A DNA stretch of 64,000 bases from AWTP1-13 sp963775835 (GTDB taxonomy: Bacteria; Pseudomonadota; Alphaproteobacteria; Rhizobiales; Hyphomicrobiaceae). Numbering within the stretch: position 1 is the first letter of the stretch; the number at the start of each line of letters is the position of its first letter. Both the position numbers and the translations under genes were made by a program. Where the stretch lies: assembly GCA_963775835.1 (NCBI GenBank), contig CAVZKV010000020.1, positions 417,080-481,079 on the forward strand. The letters run 5' to 3'. Shown piece by piece: positions 18,332 to 28,683 of this stretch. A model generated the notes under the pieces. The model had not been told where the DNA came from. It did no database searches and saw nothing but the letters and a program-made list of their open reading frames with translations.

Positions 18332-18503
18332 CGTGCGCGACAAGTCTTGTGCTCAAGCGACGAGGACATCGTGGTGCGAAATCAGCGGCGACCCGGGGTC
18401 CCATGCCGCAGCAGCGGGGCACGTTAACGCTGCTCGCCAAGTTGTGAACGCCGAAAAAGCGGCGGCCGAGCGTTACTAGGCTAGGGGTACTGTCGGCAGC
18501 GCC

Positions 18504-19070
18504 ATGGTGATTTCAATGCATACGCCCACATCGCCCGTCCTTGCCGCCATCGCTCTCTTGCTGCTGTTTCCCGACGCGGCATTAGCGCAAGCGCGCTCGT
18601 CGGCAGGTGGCTCGGGGGCGTCCGTCGCCGCGCCGAGCCCCAGGCTCTCGGCACCGACCACAACCTTACCCACCACCCCCCACGTGTCCCCCAGCCCCAC
18701 CACGCCGGCGGCGCCATCGGCATCGTTGTCGCCCACGCCTTCGGCCGGGCTGACACCGCCGGCGGGCGTGCCGGCAACGACCACGCCCACCGCGCCAACG
18801 ACGGCGCAACCCGGATCGACCGCGCCGCCGCTGTCGCCCTTGTCCGAGCCCTTGCCCAGCCAGTTTGCGACCGGCGGCGGCGGTTCGCCCAACCTTGCCC
18901 TCTCACCTGGCACCTCGTCCGGGAGCGGGAGCCCCAGCGAGTCGGCGCCGAGCAAACCGGGTGGCGGTGGCAAATCGCTTGCCGACTGCATGGGTTTCTG
19001 GGATGCCGCCACGCACATGAGCAAGGCCGAGTGGCGCGCCGCCTGCAAGCGCTCGAGCTCGTTGAGGTGA
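18504..19070 (+). CDS. Secreted Pro/Thr/Ser-rich protein with conserved C-terminal motif
   Basis: A 188-residue exported protein. After a signal peptide (VLAAIALLLLFPDAALAQA) comes a 120-residue low-complexity region rich in P, T, S and G. The C terminus is a compact motif with SLADCMGFWDAATHMSK and EWRAACKRS, with paired cysteines. That motif is probably the functional part, and the linker a flexible spacer in the periplasm. Similar proteins are common in rhizobia without a known role. The first in-frame codons before MHTP are dispensable. Confidence 0.65.
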   Translation: MVISMHTPTSPVLAAIALLLLFPDAALAQARSSAGGSGASVAAPSPRLSAPTTTLPTTPHVSPSPTTPAAPSASLSPTPSAGLTPPAGVPATTTPTAPTTAQPGSTAPPLSPLSEPLPSQFATGGGGSPNLALSPGTSSGSGSPSESAPSKPGGGGKSLADCMGFWDAATHMSKAEWRAACKRSSSLR

Positions 19071-19079
19071 CCGGGCCCG

Positions 19080-19402
19080 TTATAGGTTGTTCTGGGTCCA
19101 TTTTCGAAGAGACAGGCCGCCAGCGGCACAGCAATGCTCTCGATGGCCGCCTCCGGACCGACGGACATGCCCCTGTAGGTCGCCAAAATCGACCCCGCGC
19201 TCAGCCGTCACCAGAAACGCGGACCACATAGCGACGAGCTCGGCCGGCGACCCGGCTACAATGGTGCCGGCAAACAGCCTGCGGCCGTCGTCCTGCAGGC
19301 GCCAGATCTTGACGGTTCTCTTCCGCATCGTTTGCCTATTTGTCGGGTGCATCGTCGTGAGCTTCATCGAAGAAACACTCCCGGGTCGAGACGCAGGCCG
19401 CT
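19080..19402 (-). pseudogene. Recombinase-linked small ORF, copy 1, with recombinase 3' stub
   Basis: Bases 19365 to 19402 encode the last dozen codons of a XerC/D-like recombinase (GLRLDPGVFLR then TGA). Overlapping that stop by an ATGA is an ORF beginning MKLTTMHPTNRQTMRKRTVK, then IWRLQDDGRRLFAGTI and SPAELVAMW. A nearly identical arrangement with the whole recombinase is at 36747 to 37816. Here the recombinase body is deleted, and the ORF drifts into non-family sequence after about residue 50. Confidence 0.6.
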
Positions 19403-19412
19403 CGAGGATTCC
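19223..19412. repeat. 190-bp dispersed repeat, copy 1
   Basis: About 190 bases repeated in direct orientation at 36829 to 37014 with a few substitutions and small indels. It covers the 3' tip of a tyrosine recombinase gene and the overlapping small ORF. Confidence 0.85.
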
Positions 19413-19452
19413 AGCTCAGATTTGTCGAATAGGCGGGGGCCGCCCGCCAGTG

Positions 19453-19593
19453 TTAGGCCAATCGCGGTCCGTGGAAATCCAGGCTAGCGATGTTGCCGGC
19501 GATCTCGGTCCACGCAGCATCGAACGCTTCACCGATTACCTTCAGGGCCTCGGGTCCGAATGATGCGCCATCAATGTGCTGTCGAGCGCGCAG
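19453..19593 (-). pseudogene. MRARQLIDG-family fragment, start codon lost
   Basis: Encodes RARQHIDGASFGPEALKVIG, then EAFDAAWTEIAGNIA before diverging to a stop. It is the N-terminal half of the small family whose intact copy lies at 32283. The expected ATG is CTG at 19593, and the C-terminal half (SRDVExLKxAALQ) is missing. Confidence 0.65.
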
Positions 19594-19661
19594 TCCTGGT
19601 CAAAGCGGCCGGATTAGCCCCGCTCCTTCGCCTTTACCTTCGCGAGCAGTTGCTGGTGCCG

Positions 19662-19745
19662 CTATGGGCCTTTGGTCCGGGTCGGCTTTGGTTTGCGGCG
19701 CTTGCCCCTACGCCGGATCATTTCGGCAATAGAGGCTTGCCGCAT
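19662..19745 (-). CDS. Possible 27-residue basic peptide with strong RBS
   Basis: From ATG 19745 the minus strand encodes MRQASIAEMIRRRGKRRKPK, then PTRTKGP. GGGAGG lies 6 bases before the ATG, an excellent Shine-Dalgarno, which is the main reason for listing it. It is very basic and probably binds nucleic acid if made. It lies upstream of the MRARQ-family fragment on the same strand. Confidence 0.4.
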   Translation of the reverse strand: MRQASIAEMIRRRGKRRKPKPTRTKGP

Positions 19746-19951
19746 GGGTGTCCTCCCATGATCGGAAATCTTTTAGTGTAGGGGTAACGGTCGCCTTTTT
19801 GAGCGGTTCCGCACAAACGGGGTGCTTCGGCGATCTTCCACTCACCGTGAGATGCGCACATTATGGCTGGCCAATCTTGTCGTGTCGGCCGGCGCGGTGA
19901 TCCTGACCACGTACGCGCGTACTTGTGCAAAAACGCGGATTGGTCGTGCGA

Positions 19952-20758
19952 TCATGCCGCCATCGCCGTGACGAGCGCGTGCACTAACATCGCGTTGTAG
20001 TCGGTGAGAATGAGTTGCCCAAGACCGGCCGATGTCGATGACCACAGGCGAAGACGCCCATTGCTCACCTCAAATTTAAGATCCGCCCATGGTGTGAAGA
20101 CTGCTCGCAACCCGAAGAAACCTCCGCCGCGCAATACGAGCCCGCCTGCCGTGATTGTAATTCGTCGAACCTTGATAAACTCGCCAGCGGCCAACTTTGA
20201 TCGCCATCGCGCCAGCATGGGCAGACAAACAGAAGACCAGACGGCCTGCATAACCGTTTCGAACGTCAATCGCGATCGGTACTCGTTTCCTACCTTTGGA
20301 CCGCAATCAATTGTCATTTTTCCGAACGCGCCGGCGAGTGTGACGTCGCGCGTAAAGGACTCGACAAAGTTGACCGTGAGTAGGGTGTTTCGAAAGCGAA
20401 TCCGAGACACCTCTGAAACGGGTATGGTTCTGCCCTGAAATGCGACCGCATCCTTGGTCACTAGTAGGCGGTCGCGGCCAACATCAATGTCCAATATCGC
20501 CGTGGGATTGCGCAACCTTCTCTCACTCAACTCACGGTGAAAGTAAGCTGTCGTCTTGCTGTCAGCCCGATCCACGAGACGATACAGCACAGCACCGAAG
20601 GCTATTAGACCAAGCCCAGCGCCGGCTGCCGCCAAATTGTCTTGTGAGGCCGAAACCCTAAGGAACTCGTACAAAGCGATCAGCGCAAACAGAACGCCGA
20701 TTACGGAAGAAAACGCAGCCAGCGCTACAGCCAACGTCCGCATTCCTAACACCATCAT
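19952..20758 (-). CDS. Unknown membrane protein with soluble C-terminal domain
   Basis: A 268-residue protein. Two N-terminal transmembrane helices (LAVALAAFSSVIGVLFALIA and LAAAGAGLGLIAFGAVLY) are followed by about 190 residues rich in beta strands: LLVTKDAVAFQGRTIPVSEV, SRIRFRN, then ITITAGGLVLRGGGFFGLRA and FTPWADLKFEV. The pattern resembles membrane-anchored PH-like (bPH) domains but is not a sure match. The start could also be MRTLAV six codons in (20743). The frame is intact, with no operon partner. Confidence 0.65.
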   Translation of the reverse strand: MMVLGMRTLAVALAAFSSVIGVLFALIALYEFLRVSASQDNLAAAGAGLGLIAFGAVLYRLVDRADSKTTAYFHRELSERRLRNPTAILDIDVGRDRLLVTKDAVAFQGRTIPVSEVSRIRFRNTLLTVNFVESFTRDVTLAGAFGKMTIDCGPKVGNEYRSRLTFETVMQAVWSSVCLPMLARWRSKLAAGEFIKVRRITITAGGLVLRGGGFFGLRAVFTPWADLKFEVSNGRLRLWSSTSAGLGQLILTDYNAMLVHALVTAMAA

Positions 20759-21048
20759 TCAGAAAGAATGGGCCAAAGATGTCGTCAATCAGCGTTGTCC
20801 GTCTAGATGGTGGGGCCATTTCACAACTCTTTTGCCCGGTGGGCTGATGTTCTGGGTGCTGGGCCACGGGCTAGCCTTTGCGGCTGTGGGCGGCCTTCAC
20901 GTTCGGAGGCAGCGCCAGGAGATGCCGACCCTCCGCGAGACCCGAGCCTTTTTCATGGTACGGCCGACCCTGCAAGGCGCGCGGTGTGGCCTGCCCCGCA
21001 CCAGCCCTACCGGCCACGCTCTCGGGTTTCCCTTGGGCGTGGCCCGTG

Positions 21049-21606
21049 TCAGTTGCGCATGTTATCCCACGCAGGCCAGGGGTCCTGCCGGGATCCCTCT
21101 GGCGCTTTCTCGGCGACAGATGCTTTGCCAACGGCAGGCGACTTAGCGGGGGCCGACGGTTTCTCAGCGTCGGGCGGCTTGCCAGCGACAGGCAGCCCAG
21201 GTTTAGAGGCTTGCATTTGTTTGGCTGGCGCCGCTTGAACAACTGCAGGCGATGGCCACACCTTGCGAGCGAGTTCGCCGGCCTTCGTCACGTCGTCGAC
21301 GGCACGGACGTAATCGCCTTTGCTAACGTAGGCGCGACCACGACTGTTGTAGGCAGGCGCGTAGTTCGGATTCAAGACGATGGCTTTGGTGTAGTCCGAT
21401 ATCGCTTGGTCGACCTCGCCCTTGAGGCCGTGGGCGTCACCGCGGTTGTGATAGGCGACGACGTCCTTGGGATTGCGCTCGATCATCGCCGAACAGCCCT
21501 TGATGCGGAGATTGTGATCCTTGCTGTCTAGGCAATCGCTTTTGTCATCTGCCAACGCGGTCGCCGACACGAGCATCAGGCTCGCAGCCACAGTCGTGCG
21601 CCACAT
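21049..21606 (-). CDS. Exported TPR-repeat protein
   Basis: A 185-residue exported protein. Signal peptide MWRTTVAASLMLVSATALA; then at least two tetratricopeptide repeats, AYHNRGDAHGLKGEVDQAIS plus DYTKAI, and AYNSRGRAYVSKGDYVRAVD. The C-terminal third is a Pro/Ala/Lys-rich low-complexity tail (PAKSPAVGKASVAEKAPEG). TPRs mediate protein contacts; the partner is unknown. The ATG at 21606 was chosen over 21720 because it begins the signal peptide and follows GAGGGGG. Confidence 0.8.
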   Translation of the reverse strand: MWRTTVAASLMLVSATALADDKSDCLDSKDHNLRIKGCSAMIERNPKDVVAYHNRGDAHGLKGEVDQAISDYTKAIVLNPNYAPAYNSRGRAYVSKGDYVRAVDDVTKAGELARKVWPSPAVVQAAPAKQMQASKPGLPVAGKPPDAEKPSAPAKSPAVGKASVAEKAPEGSRQDPWPAWDNMRN

Positions 21607-21748
21607 GCTCTTATCCCCCTCCGACATGCACAACGTTCTGCGCCCCCAACAACAAACGCTACTGCCTTCTGTTGAAAGGGAAAAGGGCCTACGACCGAAA
21701 TTCTGCCATTTGGGTGGCAAAGGTGATTTTTAGCGTCGCAAACCAATC

Positions 21749-21976
21749 GTGGCGGGCCACATCAGTGCCACACAGGGCGAGAGCGAGTCGGCCCGTGTGG
21801 CAGCCTGCCGGGAAATCCTGGACAGGGCCTACGGCAAGGCGATGCAGCCAATCCAAGGGACGGTGGACTACGGCATCAGCGAGCAGCTAGCCGAGCTGTT
21901 CAGGGGCAACGCGGGCAACACGCTTGGCGCCGAGATTGCGCGTCGCGCTGCTTTGCCACCCCCGAAGCCGCACTGA
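21749..21976 (+). CDS. Small protein, possible phage-type (DUF5681-like) fragment
   Basis: A 75-residue protein with AACREILDRAYGKAMQPIQG, then GISEQLAELFRGNAGNTLGA and EIARR. The REILDRAYGK block is reminiscent of phage-derived DUF5681-type proteins, which are longer, so this may be a C-terminal remnant. It lies just before a FimB-like recombinase gene. Weakly supported. Confidence 0.4.
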   Translation: MAGHISATQGESESARVAACREILDRAYGKAMQPIQGTVDYGISEQLAELFRGNAGNTLGAEIARRAALPPPKPH

Positions 21977-22104
21977 CATGGCGTAGGGCCGGCGCCACAT
22001 CGGCGCGCTGGTTGAACTCATGCAACTCTTTACAATTAACGCCATATGTTTAGAGTGTACCATGCTGACGCTAGACGGAACAAGCACTTTTGAGGCACGT
22101 AGCG

Positions 22105-22698
22105 ATGGCGACCAACAGGCGAAAGGTAAAGAGTGAGACGGCAACGACCGACTCTCACGAGCGCTCGAAAGATTTTCTGAACGGTCCGGAGATCGATCGC
22201 CTGCTTGAGGCGGCAAAGAAGGGGCGCCACGGCATTCGCGACCACGCCCTTCTGCTCATGATCTACCGGCACGGCTTGCGGGTTAGCGAGGCCATCCAGA
22301 TGAGGCGCAACCAGCTCGATGTCAAGCGCTCGAGGCTGTGGGTTGCTCGCCTCAAGGGCAGCCTGAGCGTCGAGCACCCGATTGCCGGCGATGAGCTGCG
22401 CGCGATCAAGCGCTACCTCGCTACCCGGGAGGACAATCTGCCCTGGCTGTTCGTGTCCGAGCGACAGGCACAGCTCACCCGGCAGGCCGTCAATTACATC
22501 GTCCGCCTTGGCGGCGAGAAGGCAAAGCTCGGCCACGTCTGGCCCCACATGCTCCGGCACAGCTGCGGATACTATTTGGCCGACCGGGGCACGGATCTGC
22601 GGACCATGCAGGATTACCTAGGTCATCGCGATCCCAAGCACACGGCCCACTACACCCGTGTTGCCGGGCACCGGTTCGAGGGGCTCTGGAAGGGCTGA
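22105..22698 (+). CDS. FimB/FimE-like tyrosine recombinase
   Basis: A 197-residue site-specific recombinase of the short, arm-domain-less type (FimB/FimE and some integron- or island-linked enzymes). The catalytic residues are present: R in YRHGLRVSEAI, H-x-x-R in WPHMLRHSCGYYLA, H in YLGHRDPKHTA, and the nucleophile Y in HYTRVAG. The ATG at 22105 starts the protein MATNRRKVKS; TTG 22090 is possible. It is complete. Nearby invertible repeats were not found by eye, so the target element is unknown. It may be the enzyme of a local integrated or phase-variable element. Confidence 0.9.
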   Translation: MATNRRKVKSETATTDSHERSKDFLNGPEIDRLLEAAKKGRHGIRDHALLLMIYRHGLRVSEAIQMRRNQLDVKRSRLWVARLKGSLSVEHPIAGDELRAIKRYLATREDNLPWLFVSERQAQLTRQAVNYIVRLGGEKAKLGHVWPHMLRHSCGYYLADRGTDLRTMQDYLGHRDPKHTAHYTRVAGHRFEGLWKG

Positions 22699-22787
22699 CC
22701 CGGCCATCGGGTAGAAGGGATAAATCCGAACCGAGCCTCGCGCCCGCGCGCGTATGGGGACGGAATGGTCGCGGGCGCGTGTACCGC

Positions 22788-23005
22788 TTACGTTAGTCCC
22801 AAGCCGATTTTCTGGAGCGCCGCCTTTTTCAGAGCTTCAACGTCGCGGCTGTCTTCGCTCGCCACCGAGAGCACGGCATCGGCAAGCGTTAAACGTGCAT
22901 CCTCAATCGCGACAGGGTTTGTGGCAGCCACCCTAACGTAGATTTCGGCCCAGGCCGCGTCGAAGGCTTCCCCCATGACCCATCGATGAGTTGGCGAGCG
23001 CGCAT
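22788..23005 (-). pseudogene. MRARQLIDG-family copy with internal deletion
   Basis: ATG 23005 encodes MRARQLIDG, then about 30 bases are deleted with loss of frame; the rest, in another frame, reads VMGEAFDAAWAEIYVRVAAT, then ARLTLADAVLSVASEDSRDV and EALKKAALQK. A minus-strand frame from 23054 stays open across it but starts with unrelated sequence. The family's intact copy is at 32283. Confidence 0.65.
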
Positions 23006-23112
23006 AATCCAGCCCCCCCAGGCAAAAACCCCACTCGCGGTTGTAATCTACCATACCGCAGAGCTTCCTGCCCTACAGACTTTGCTCGTTCGGTCGCTTC
23101 CCCTTGGCGCAA

Positions 23113-23243
23113 GAATTGTCGAGACCGACGCGAGCGCTCGCCGCCGCCGGCTTCCTCAATAAGAGCGGCAAGAATAAGAGCGGCAAGCCATATCACGCCC
23201 AGTCGGTCCGGCGTATGATCGAGGGGCAACGGCCAATCGAGGG
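23113..23243 (+). pseudogene. Serine recombinase, post-catalytic fragment
   Basis: RALAAAGFLNKSGKNKSGKP, then YHAQSVRRMIEG: the segment after the catalytic domain of serine recombinases. It contains a short tandem duplication (KSGK-NKSGK). A closely related motif (GRPYSAKSVRSMIEG) occurs in the fragment at 29966. No catalytic domain is adjacent. Confidence 0.55.
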
Positions 23244-23313
23244 TAGGCTGCTAGGCGTTGACGAGACCTTAGGGACGGCGAAAGCACCGCACGGCCGCTA
23301 AGGCGCGCATTGC

Positions 23314-23541
23314 ATGAGCGAACAAGCATCATCGAGAAGCGGGCGTCTAATAAGAGTAACTTTCCCAGACGGCGAGCCAGCTCAGCATTTGTACGTGGTC
23401 GCGATAGACGACGATCGCCTCGCACTTGATTTCATTCGGGCAGCCCTCGGCGTGGCGCGACCAGATGCGCTCGGCCAGGGAAATCATCATGGGCATCCCG
23501 AGCGCCCGCTCCCCGCTGAGATGGCTGACGAACACGCCTAA
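23314..23541 (+). CDS. Hypothetical 75-residue protein, possibly truncated
   Basis: MSEQASSRSGRLIRVTFPDG, then EPAQHLYVVAIDDDRLALDF and IRAALGVARPD are convincingly protein-like; the last 25 residues are not, and may follow a frameshift. I do not recognise a family. The following sequence to 23700 has further open but unidentified frames. Confidence 0.4.
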   Translation: MSEQASSRSGRLIRVTFPDGEPAQHLYVVAIDDDRLALDFIRAALGVARPDALGQGNHHGHPERPLPAEMADEHA

Positions 23542-24066
23542 CTTCAAGCTGAAGCGGAGGTGGCTTTTTTCTATATTTTGGACACCTACCGTACAGACAG
23601 TTCCGATGGACAACGGGTACGGGTACGGAGTGTCGATTGAACTCGAACAATTCACGGCGGCCGCTCGGCCGTGGCGCTCAAGTCTCCCCCAATACGGGGA
23701 TGCAGGATATTGAAGGTCCTATCAATTGTGCAGTAACGAGCCGGCGAGGGATGCGGGACGGATAACGTCCTTAACCATCCACTAGGTCACGTGTAGTGTC
23801 CGTAACAACTCAGTCTTAAGTTGACGTCGTAAGGTCGGCACTGAGGGGGGTCGGGGCAGTGCCAAATAATACGCCCTCAGTCAGCTGGAAGACACGACCC
23901 AACACTTGGGTGATGTCACTGATCTGTCTCCAGAGGCGATTGAGGCCCTTCCTGCGGAAGAGCGCACCACCTTTACAACGAGACTGCTGGCTGCGCGGGG
24001 CGGTCGCCCCGGCTCGGCGAGAGCAAGTCAACTGGCGGCACGTCCCTCCGGCACGATCGGTGTTCT
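23542..24066. other. Intergenic region before the sensor kinase
   Basis: No certain gene. A + strand frame without ATG (about 23883-24072) reads VTDLSPEAIEALPEERTTF and ends four codons into the kinase gene; it may be a remnant or a short upstream frame starting at a TTG. Confidence 0.35.
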
Positions 24067-27000
24067 ATGGAAATGACGCTTAGCGAAAGGCGCCTCTTTA
24101 GAGGCATGGAAGCCGCGGCCAGGGGCGACGAAAGCACGCCCGTTGTCGAGGTGCTGTATCGGCTCACCGACAGATTGTACCGCGCAGAAACCCCAAACGA
24201 CGTTTACGAAGCTGCTCTGGATGCCATTACCCGCGCGCTAGACTGCACCAGAGCCTCCGTTCTGCTGTTCGATGATACCGGCATAATGCGTTTTGCCGCC
24301 TGGCGCGGCTTGTCGGATGCTTATCGCTGCGCTGTTGAAGGTCACTCACCCTGGCCGCGCGATGTCAAAGACCCGCAGCCTGTTTGCATCCACGATGTCC
24401 ACACAACGGACTTCTCGGAATCTCTGAAAAGCACCATCAAGGCGGAACAGATTGGAGCTCTTGCGTTCTTCCCACTCGTCGTGAACGACGCACTCATTGG
24501 CAAGTTCATGACGTACTATGACGCGCGCCACGTGTTCAGCGATGCGGAGCTCGCACTTGCTCTCACCATCGCTCGGCAGCTCGGCTTCGGTTTGGAGAGG
24601 AGGAGGGCCGAGGAAGCATCACGCGAGACCCAAAGGCAATTGGTGTCGGAACTCGCCGCCACCCGACAGCTCCAGAAAATCAGCACCCAACTGATCCACG
24701 CGAGCGATGCCGAGGTGCTGTACGAGGAGATCCTCGACGCCGCCGTAGCCATCATGCGTTCCGACTTCGCGAGCATGCAGATGTTCTACCCGGAGCGGGG
24801 CGAACTTCGGCTCCTGGCCTATCGCGGATTTAATCCAACGGCGGCGGCGTTCTGGGAGTGGGTGCGGCCAGGGTCGGGAAGCACTTGCGGCGCCGCACTG
24901 GCGACCGGCAATCGATCGATCGTGCCGGACATCGAATTAAGCGATTTCATGGCGGGCTCTGAGGACCTCGAAACTTATCGCCAAACCGATATTCGCGCCG
25001 TGCAGTCCACGCCGCTGCTCTCCCGCGCCGGCCGCCTGCTGGGCATGATCTCTACACACTGGCGCAACCCCCATCAACCATCGGACCGAGACCTCCGGCT
25101 CTTGGACGTGCTGGCTCGGCAGGCAGCAGATTTGATCGAACGCAAACAAACAGAGCTAACTGACCAGCGGTTGGCCGCGATCGTCAACTCCTCTCACGAC
25201 GCCATTGTGAGTAAAGACCTGAATGGCCTCATCACGAGCTGGAATCGCGGGGCGGAGCAACTCTTCGGTTATGCCGCCTCCGAGATGATTGGCAGGTCGA
25301 TCACGACACTCATTCCACCGGATCGTTATCACGAGGAAGTCCGAATTCTTACGCGTATCCGGCGCGGCGTGCGCGTTGATCCCTATGAGACTGTAAGAAA
25401 GCGCAGGGACGGCAGCCTCATTGACGTTTCCGTCAGCGTGTCACCTGTGAGGAATGCCGCAGGCGAAGTCATCGGCGCATCGAAGATCGCGCGCGACATC
25501 ACCGAGCGCAAGCGGGCTGAAGCGGACCTCGCAGAACGAAAGGCGCAGCTGGCGGTGTTCGTGGAGCACGCGCCGGCAGCGATTGCCATGTTCGATCGCG
25601 AGATGCGCTACCTCGGCGTCTCGCGTCGATACATCCTTGATTTCCATCTCCCCCAAGACGCACAGCTCATTGGGCGGTCGCATTACGAGGTGTTTCCCGA
25701 CATCCCGCAGCGCTGGCGCGACGTTCATGCCCGCGTGCTGGCCGGTGAGGAGTTGTCGCAGGCGGATGACCAATTCACGCGCCAGGACGGCTGCACCCAC
25801 TGGGTGCGCTGGTCCATGGCTCCCTGGCGCCGGGCTGATGGAAGTATTGGCGGCGCGCTCTTGTTCTCTGAGCTCAGGACGGAGCAGGTCGAGGCGCGGC
25901 GCGCGCTTATCGATAGCGAAGCACGCTTCCGGGCAACGTTCGAAAATGCGGCGGTGGGCGTTGCGATGGTGGGTCCCGACGGATCAATTCTGCGCGCTAA
26001 CAACAGCTTGGCCTGGATGCTTGGCTATTCCGAAGAGGAACTCAAGACGAGGACCTTCCAAGAGGTTACACACCCAGACGATCTTGCGACCAATCTCACC
26101 TTGCTCAACAAGGCACTCGTCGGCGAAGCCGAAAGCTACTGCATCGAGGAACGCTATGTTCGCAAGGATGGCGGCATTGTCTGGGCGAGTTTGACCGTAG
26201 GTTGCGTGCGGAAGGCTGACGGCGGCATCCACTATTTCGTCTCCGTAATTCAGGACATAACCGACCGCAAGCGTGCCGAGGCTCGCCTCGCGGAACGCAA
26301 TGCACAACTCGATCTCGCTGGAAAGATCGCGCGAATTGGCAGCTTCACGTATGATCACCCCACAAAGAAATTGCAGCTGTCACCAGGTTGTGCAGCCATT
26401 TATGGGCTGCCCGAGGGCACACGCGAGATTTCGCGCGAAGATTGGCGCGCGCGGGTGCATCCCGACGATCTTCTGCGGTTGGTCACCGTCACTCGCCGCG
26501 CGGTCACTAATGGTGAACGAGAGTGCATCCTGGAATTTCGGATTTTCCGCCACGGTCAGGTGCGGTGGATCGAGTCGCGTATCCTCATCTCATACAACGA
26601 AGCTGGGAAGCCAGTACGAACGATCGGAGCCGAGATCGACGTGACTGAGCGCAAACAGGCGGAGCTGACCCTGGCTGAGCGCAACATGCAGTTTGCTTTG
26701 GCGGGAAAGGCTGCCCTCGTCGGCAGCTACGCCTACGATGTCGACACAGACACGATGCAAGTTGACGAAGGTTATGCTGCGCTCCACAGATTGCCTGGGA
26801 CTTCCACTACCCGCAGCGAATGGAAAACCAGAGCACATCCCGAGGATCTTGATCGGCTCGAGACAGTCCGTAGCGAAGCTTTTCGGGAGCGCCGGAGCGA
26901 ATATGGAATTGAGTATCGCATTGTTCGTTCTGGCGGCGAGGTTGGATGGATCGAGTTCACGCAGCTTCATGTCGTACAGTAGCGACGGGCGCCCACAGCG

Positions 27001-27688
27001 GGTCGTGGGCGTCAATATTGACATAACCGAGCGCAAGCGGGCCGAGGAACAACTGCACAGGTTGGTGGCCGAACTCGACCATCGCGTCAAGAACGTGCTC
27101 GCTAGCGTCCAGGCAGTGTCGGCCCACACAATGGACGCGAGCACCTCGATGGAGCACTTCGTAGCCGCGCTCGACAGACGCATTCGATCGATGGCTTCAA
27201 CGCACGAGCTGCTAAGCAACTCTCGTTGGCAGGGCGTACCGCTGCGGGAGCTACTCCGGCGAGAGCTCGCACCCTATAACTCGAGTAGCAACACGTGCAT
27301 CAAGGGACCCGAAGTAATCCTTAGTCCGGAAGCAGCCCAGACGATAGCGTCGGTTCTCCATGAACTGACGACCAATGCCGCAAAATACGGCGCGCTTTCC
27401 AAACGGGAGGGGCGGGTTTCGGTTCGTTGGCACTGTGTACCGAATGGGCAGCTAGGTCCGCTGACCATTGAATGGCTGGAAACCGGCGGTCCCCCTGTGA
27501 AAGCTCCTTCCAAATCTGGCTATGGCAAGAGCGTGATTACCGAGCTTGTGTCTTATGAACTCGGCGGCACAGCTCGTCTCCTATTCTCTCCCGAGGGTAT
27601 CCGGTGCCGGCTGGATATTCCCGCCATGTGGTTGGCGCCGGCGGCGACCGAACAGGAAAATGGCGCCGTGCGGCACGAAGGAAAATAA
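24067..27688 (+). pseudogene. GAF/PAS multisensor HWE histidine kinase, one frameshift
   Basis: A sensor kinase of about 1200 residues without transmembrane segments. Order: two GAF domains (about 30-180 and 200-360), then five PAS domains, several ended by DITERKRAE or DITDRKRAE, then an HWE-type kinase core: phospho-acceptor ELDHRVKNVLASVQAVS, N-box HELTTNAAKYGAL, and the TIEWLETGG motif. The first frame stops at 26982, the rest is in the next frame. One extra T at 26956/26957 (GAG-T-TCA) explains it; removing it restores continuous PAS sequence. HWE kinases drive the alphaproteobacterial general stress pathway through PhyR-type regulators. Recent lesion or base-calling error. Confidence 0.85.
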
Positions 27689-28258
27689 TCCCTACGCCTG
27701 AGCGAAGAGAAGGAACGGCTTTTGCTGCTGAGAGCCGCAAGAGCCGGTGGCAATCTAGCCACACGGTGGGAGCCTGTACCACAGGCATTAACAGCCGGTT
27801 CTGGCACAGACCGATCATGCGGGCTACCGCGGCGCGGCGTCGGGAATCGGAAGGATGACCAGACGCGCGGGAAAGTCCCCAGGATCGGACCACGGCAACC
27901 TTTGGAGACTTCGTGGCAGGGGCGACGAGATACCAGAATGCCAGATACTTGACGCAGTTGGCCGCGCCTGCCGAACGGGCTAGGAGCTCCTCGCGCGCAC
28001 GCGCGAGATTGCGCGGAATTTTTACATTTGGAGTCCGAAGGGGGTCACAGAGGATCAGTGCGAGCGCTCGGACCCGCCCCGGTTTTCCGACGGCTGCCCA
28101 GTGAGGCCCATCTGGATGAATGAGCCGTCACTACGGGGTAACCATGCGTAGTGGCGAGCGTCGCAAGCGCGCCGCTCGCCCTTAGAGGAGGTGCTAGCGC
28201 CGGACGGATTTGGCCGCCGCGCTGAACCGTCATGCAGCTAAGTCCGCCATTTAGCGCG
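27689..28258. other. Intergenic region with a GC palindrome
   Basis: No gene seen in 570 bases. Bases 27990 to 28007 form an 8-base perfect hairpin (CTCGCGCG/CGCGCGAG). There is no T-run after it, so it is not a standard terminator. Confidence 0.4.
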
Positions 28259-28525
28259 TCAGAAGGCCCGCCAGCTGGATGACTTGTTACGAGCGTCGTT
28301 GCACTTTCCGTCCTTCCAGTACATGAACTCGCCGCAATTGCGGGGCACGGGAGCTGCCTCAGCTCGGTAGCCAACCCGACGCTGGACCGCTGTTCGGCGG
28401 TCCTTCACGACAACACGAGCATTGGTGCTTTGTGATTTTGCCGATGCCATTGCATCCCTAGCAGAGGCGAGGCTGGGGGCTACGAGCATGAACAGAACCA
28501 CGAGCGCAAGTGAGGGCCTGAACAT
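28259..28525 (-). CDS. Small exported protein, 88 residues
   Basis: MFRPSLALVVLFMLVAPSLA is a signal peptide, cleaved probably after ASA. The mature part of about 65 residues is basic and ends with NCGEFMYWKDGKCNDARNKS, a two-cysteine motif seen in small rhizobial exported proteins, probably one disulfide. The ATG at 28525 follows AAGGAG and was preferred to a longer frame from 28798 that overlaps pseudogene sequence. No partner genes. Periplasmic, function unknown. Confidence 0.75.
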   Translation of the reverse strand: MFRPSLALVVLFMLVAPSLASARDAMASAKSQSTNARVVVKDRRTAVQRRVGYRAEAAPVPRNCGEFMYWKDGKCNDARNKSSSWRAF

Positions 28526-28683
28526 TCGATTTTCTCCTTCTAACGCTTTGCTGTTCATCAGTCGAACAATCGGCCCTGATGACGGGTTCCTCGAACGCTG
28601 TCCACGATTGAACCCGGCGAAACGATTGACTTGCGAGCGGGCCCCGCATTTTTGCGTTGGGAAATTCGGCTCTTGTCTCGATC

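Noticed and set aside
27990..28007. GC palindrome as terminator
   Set aside because: No adjacent gene ends there and no T-run follows.
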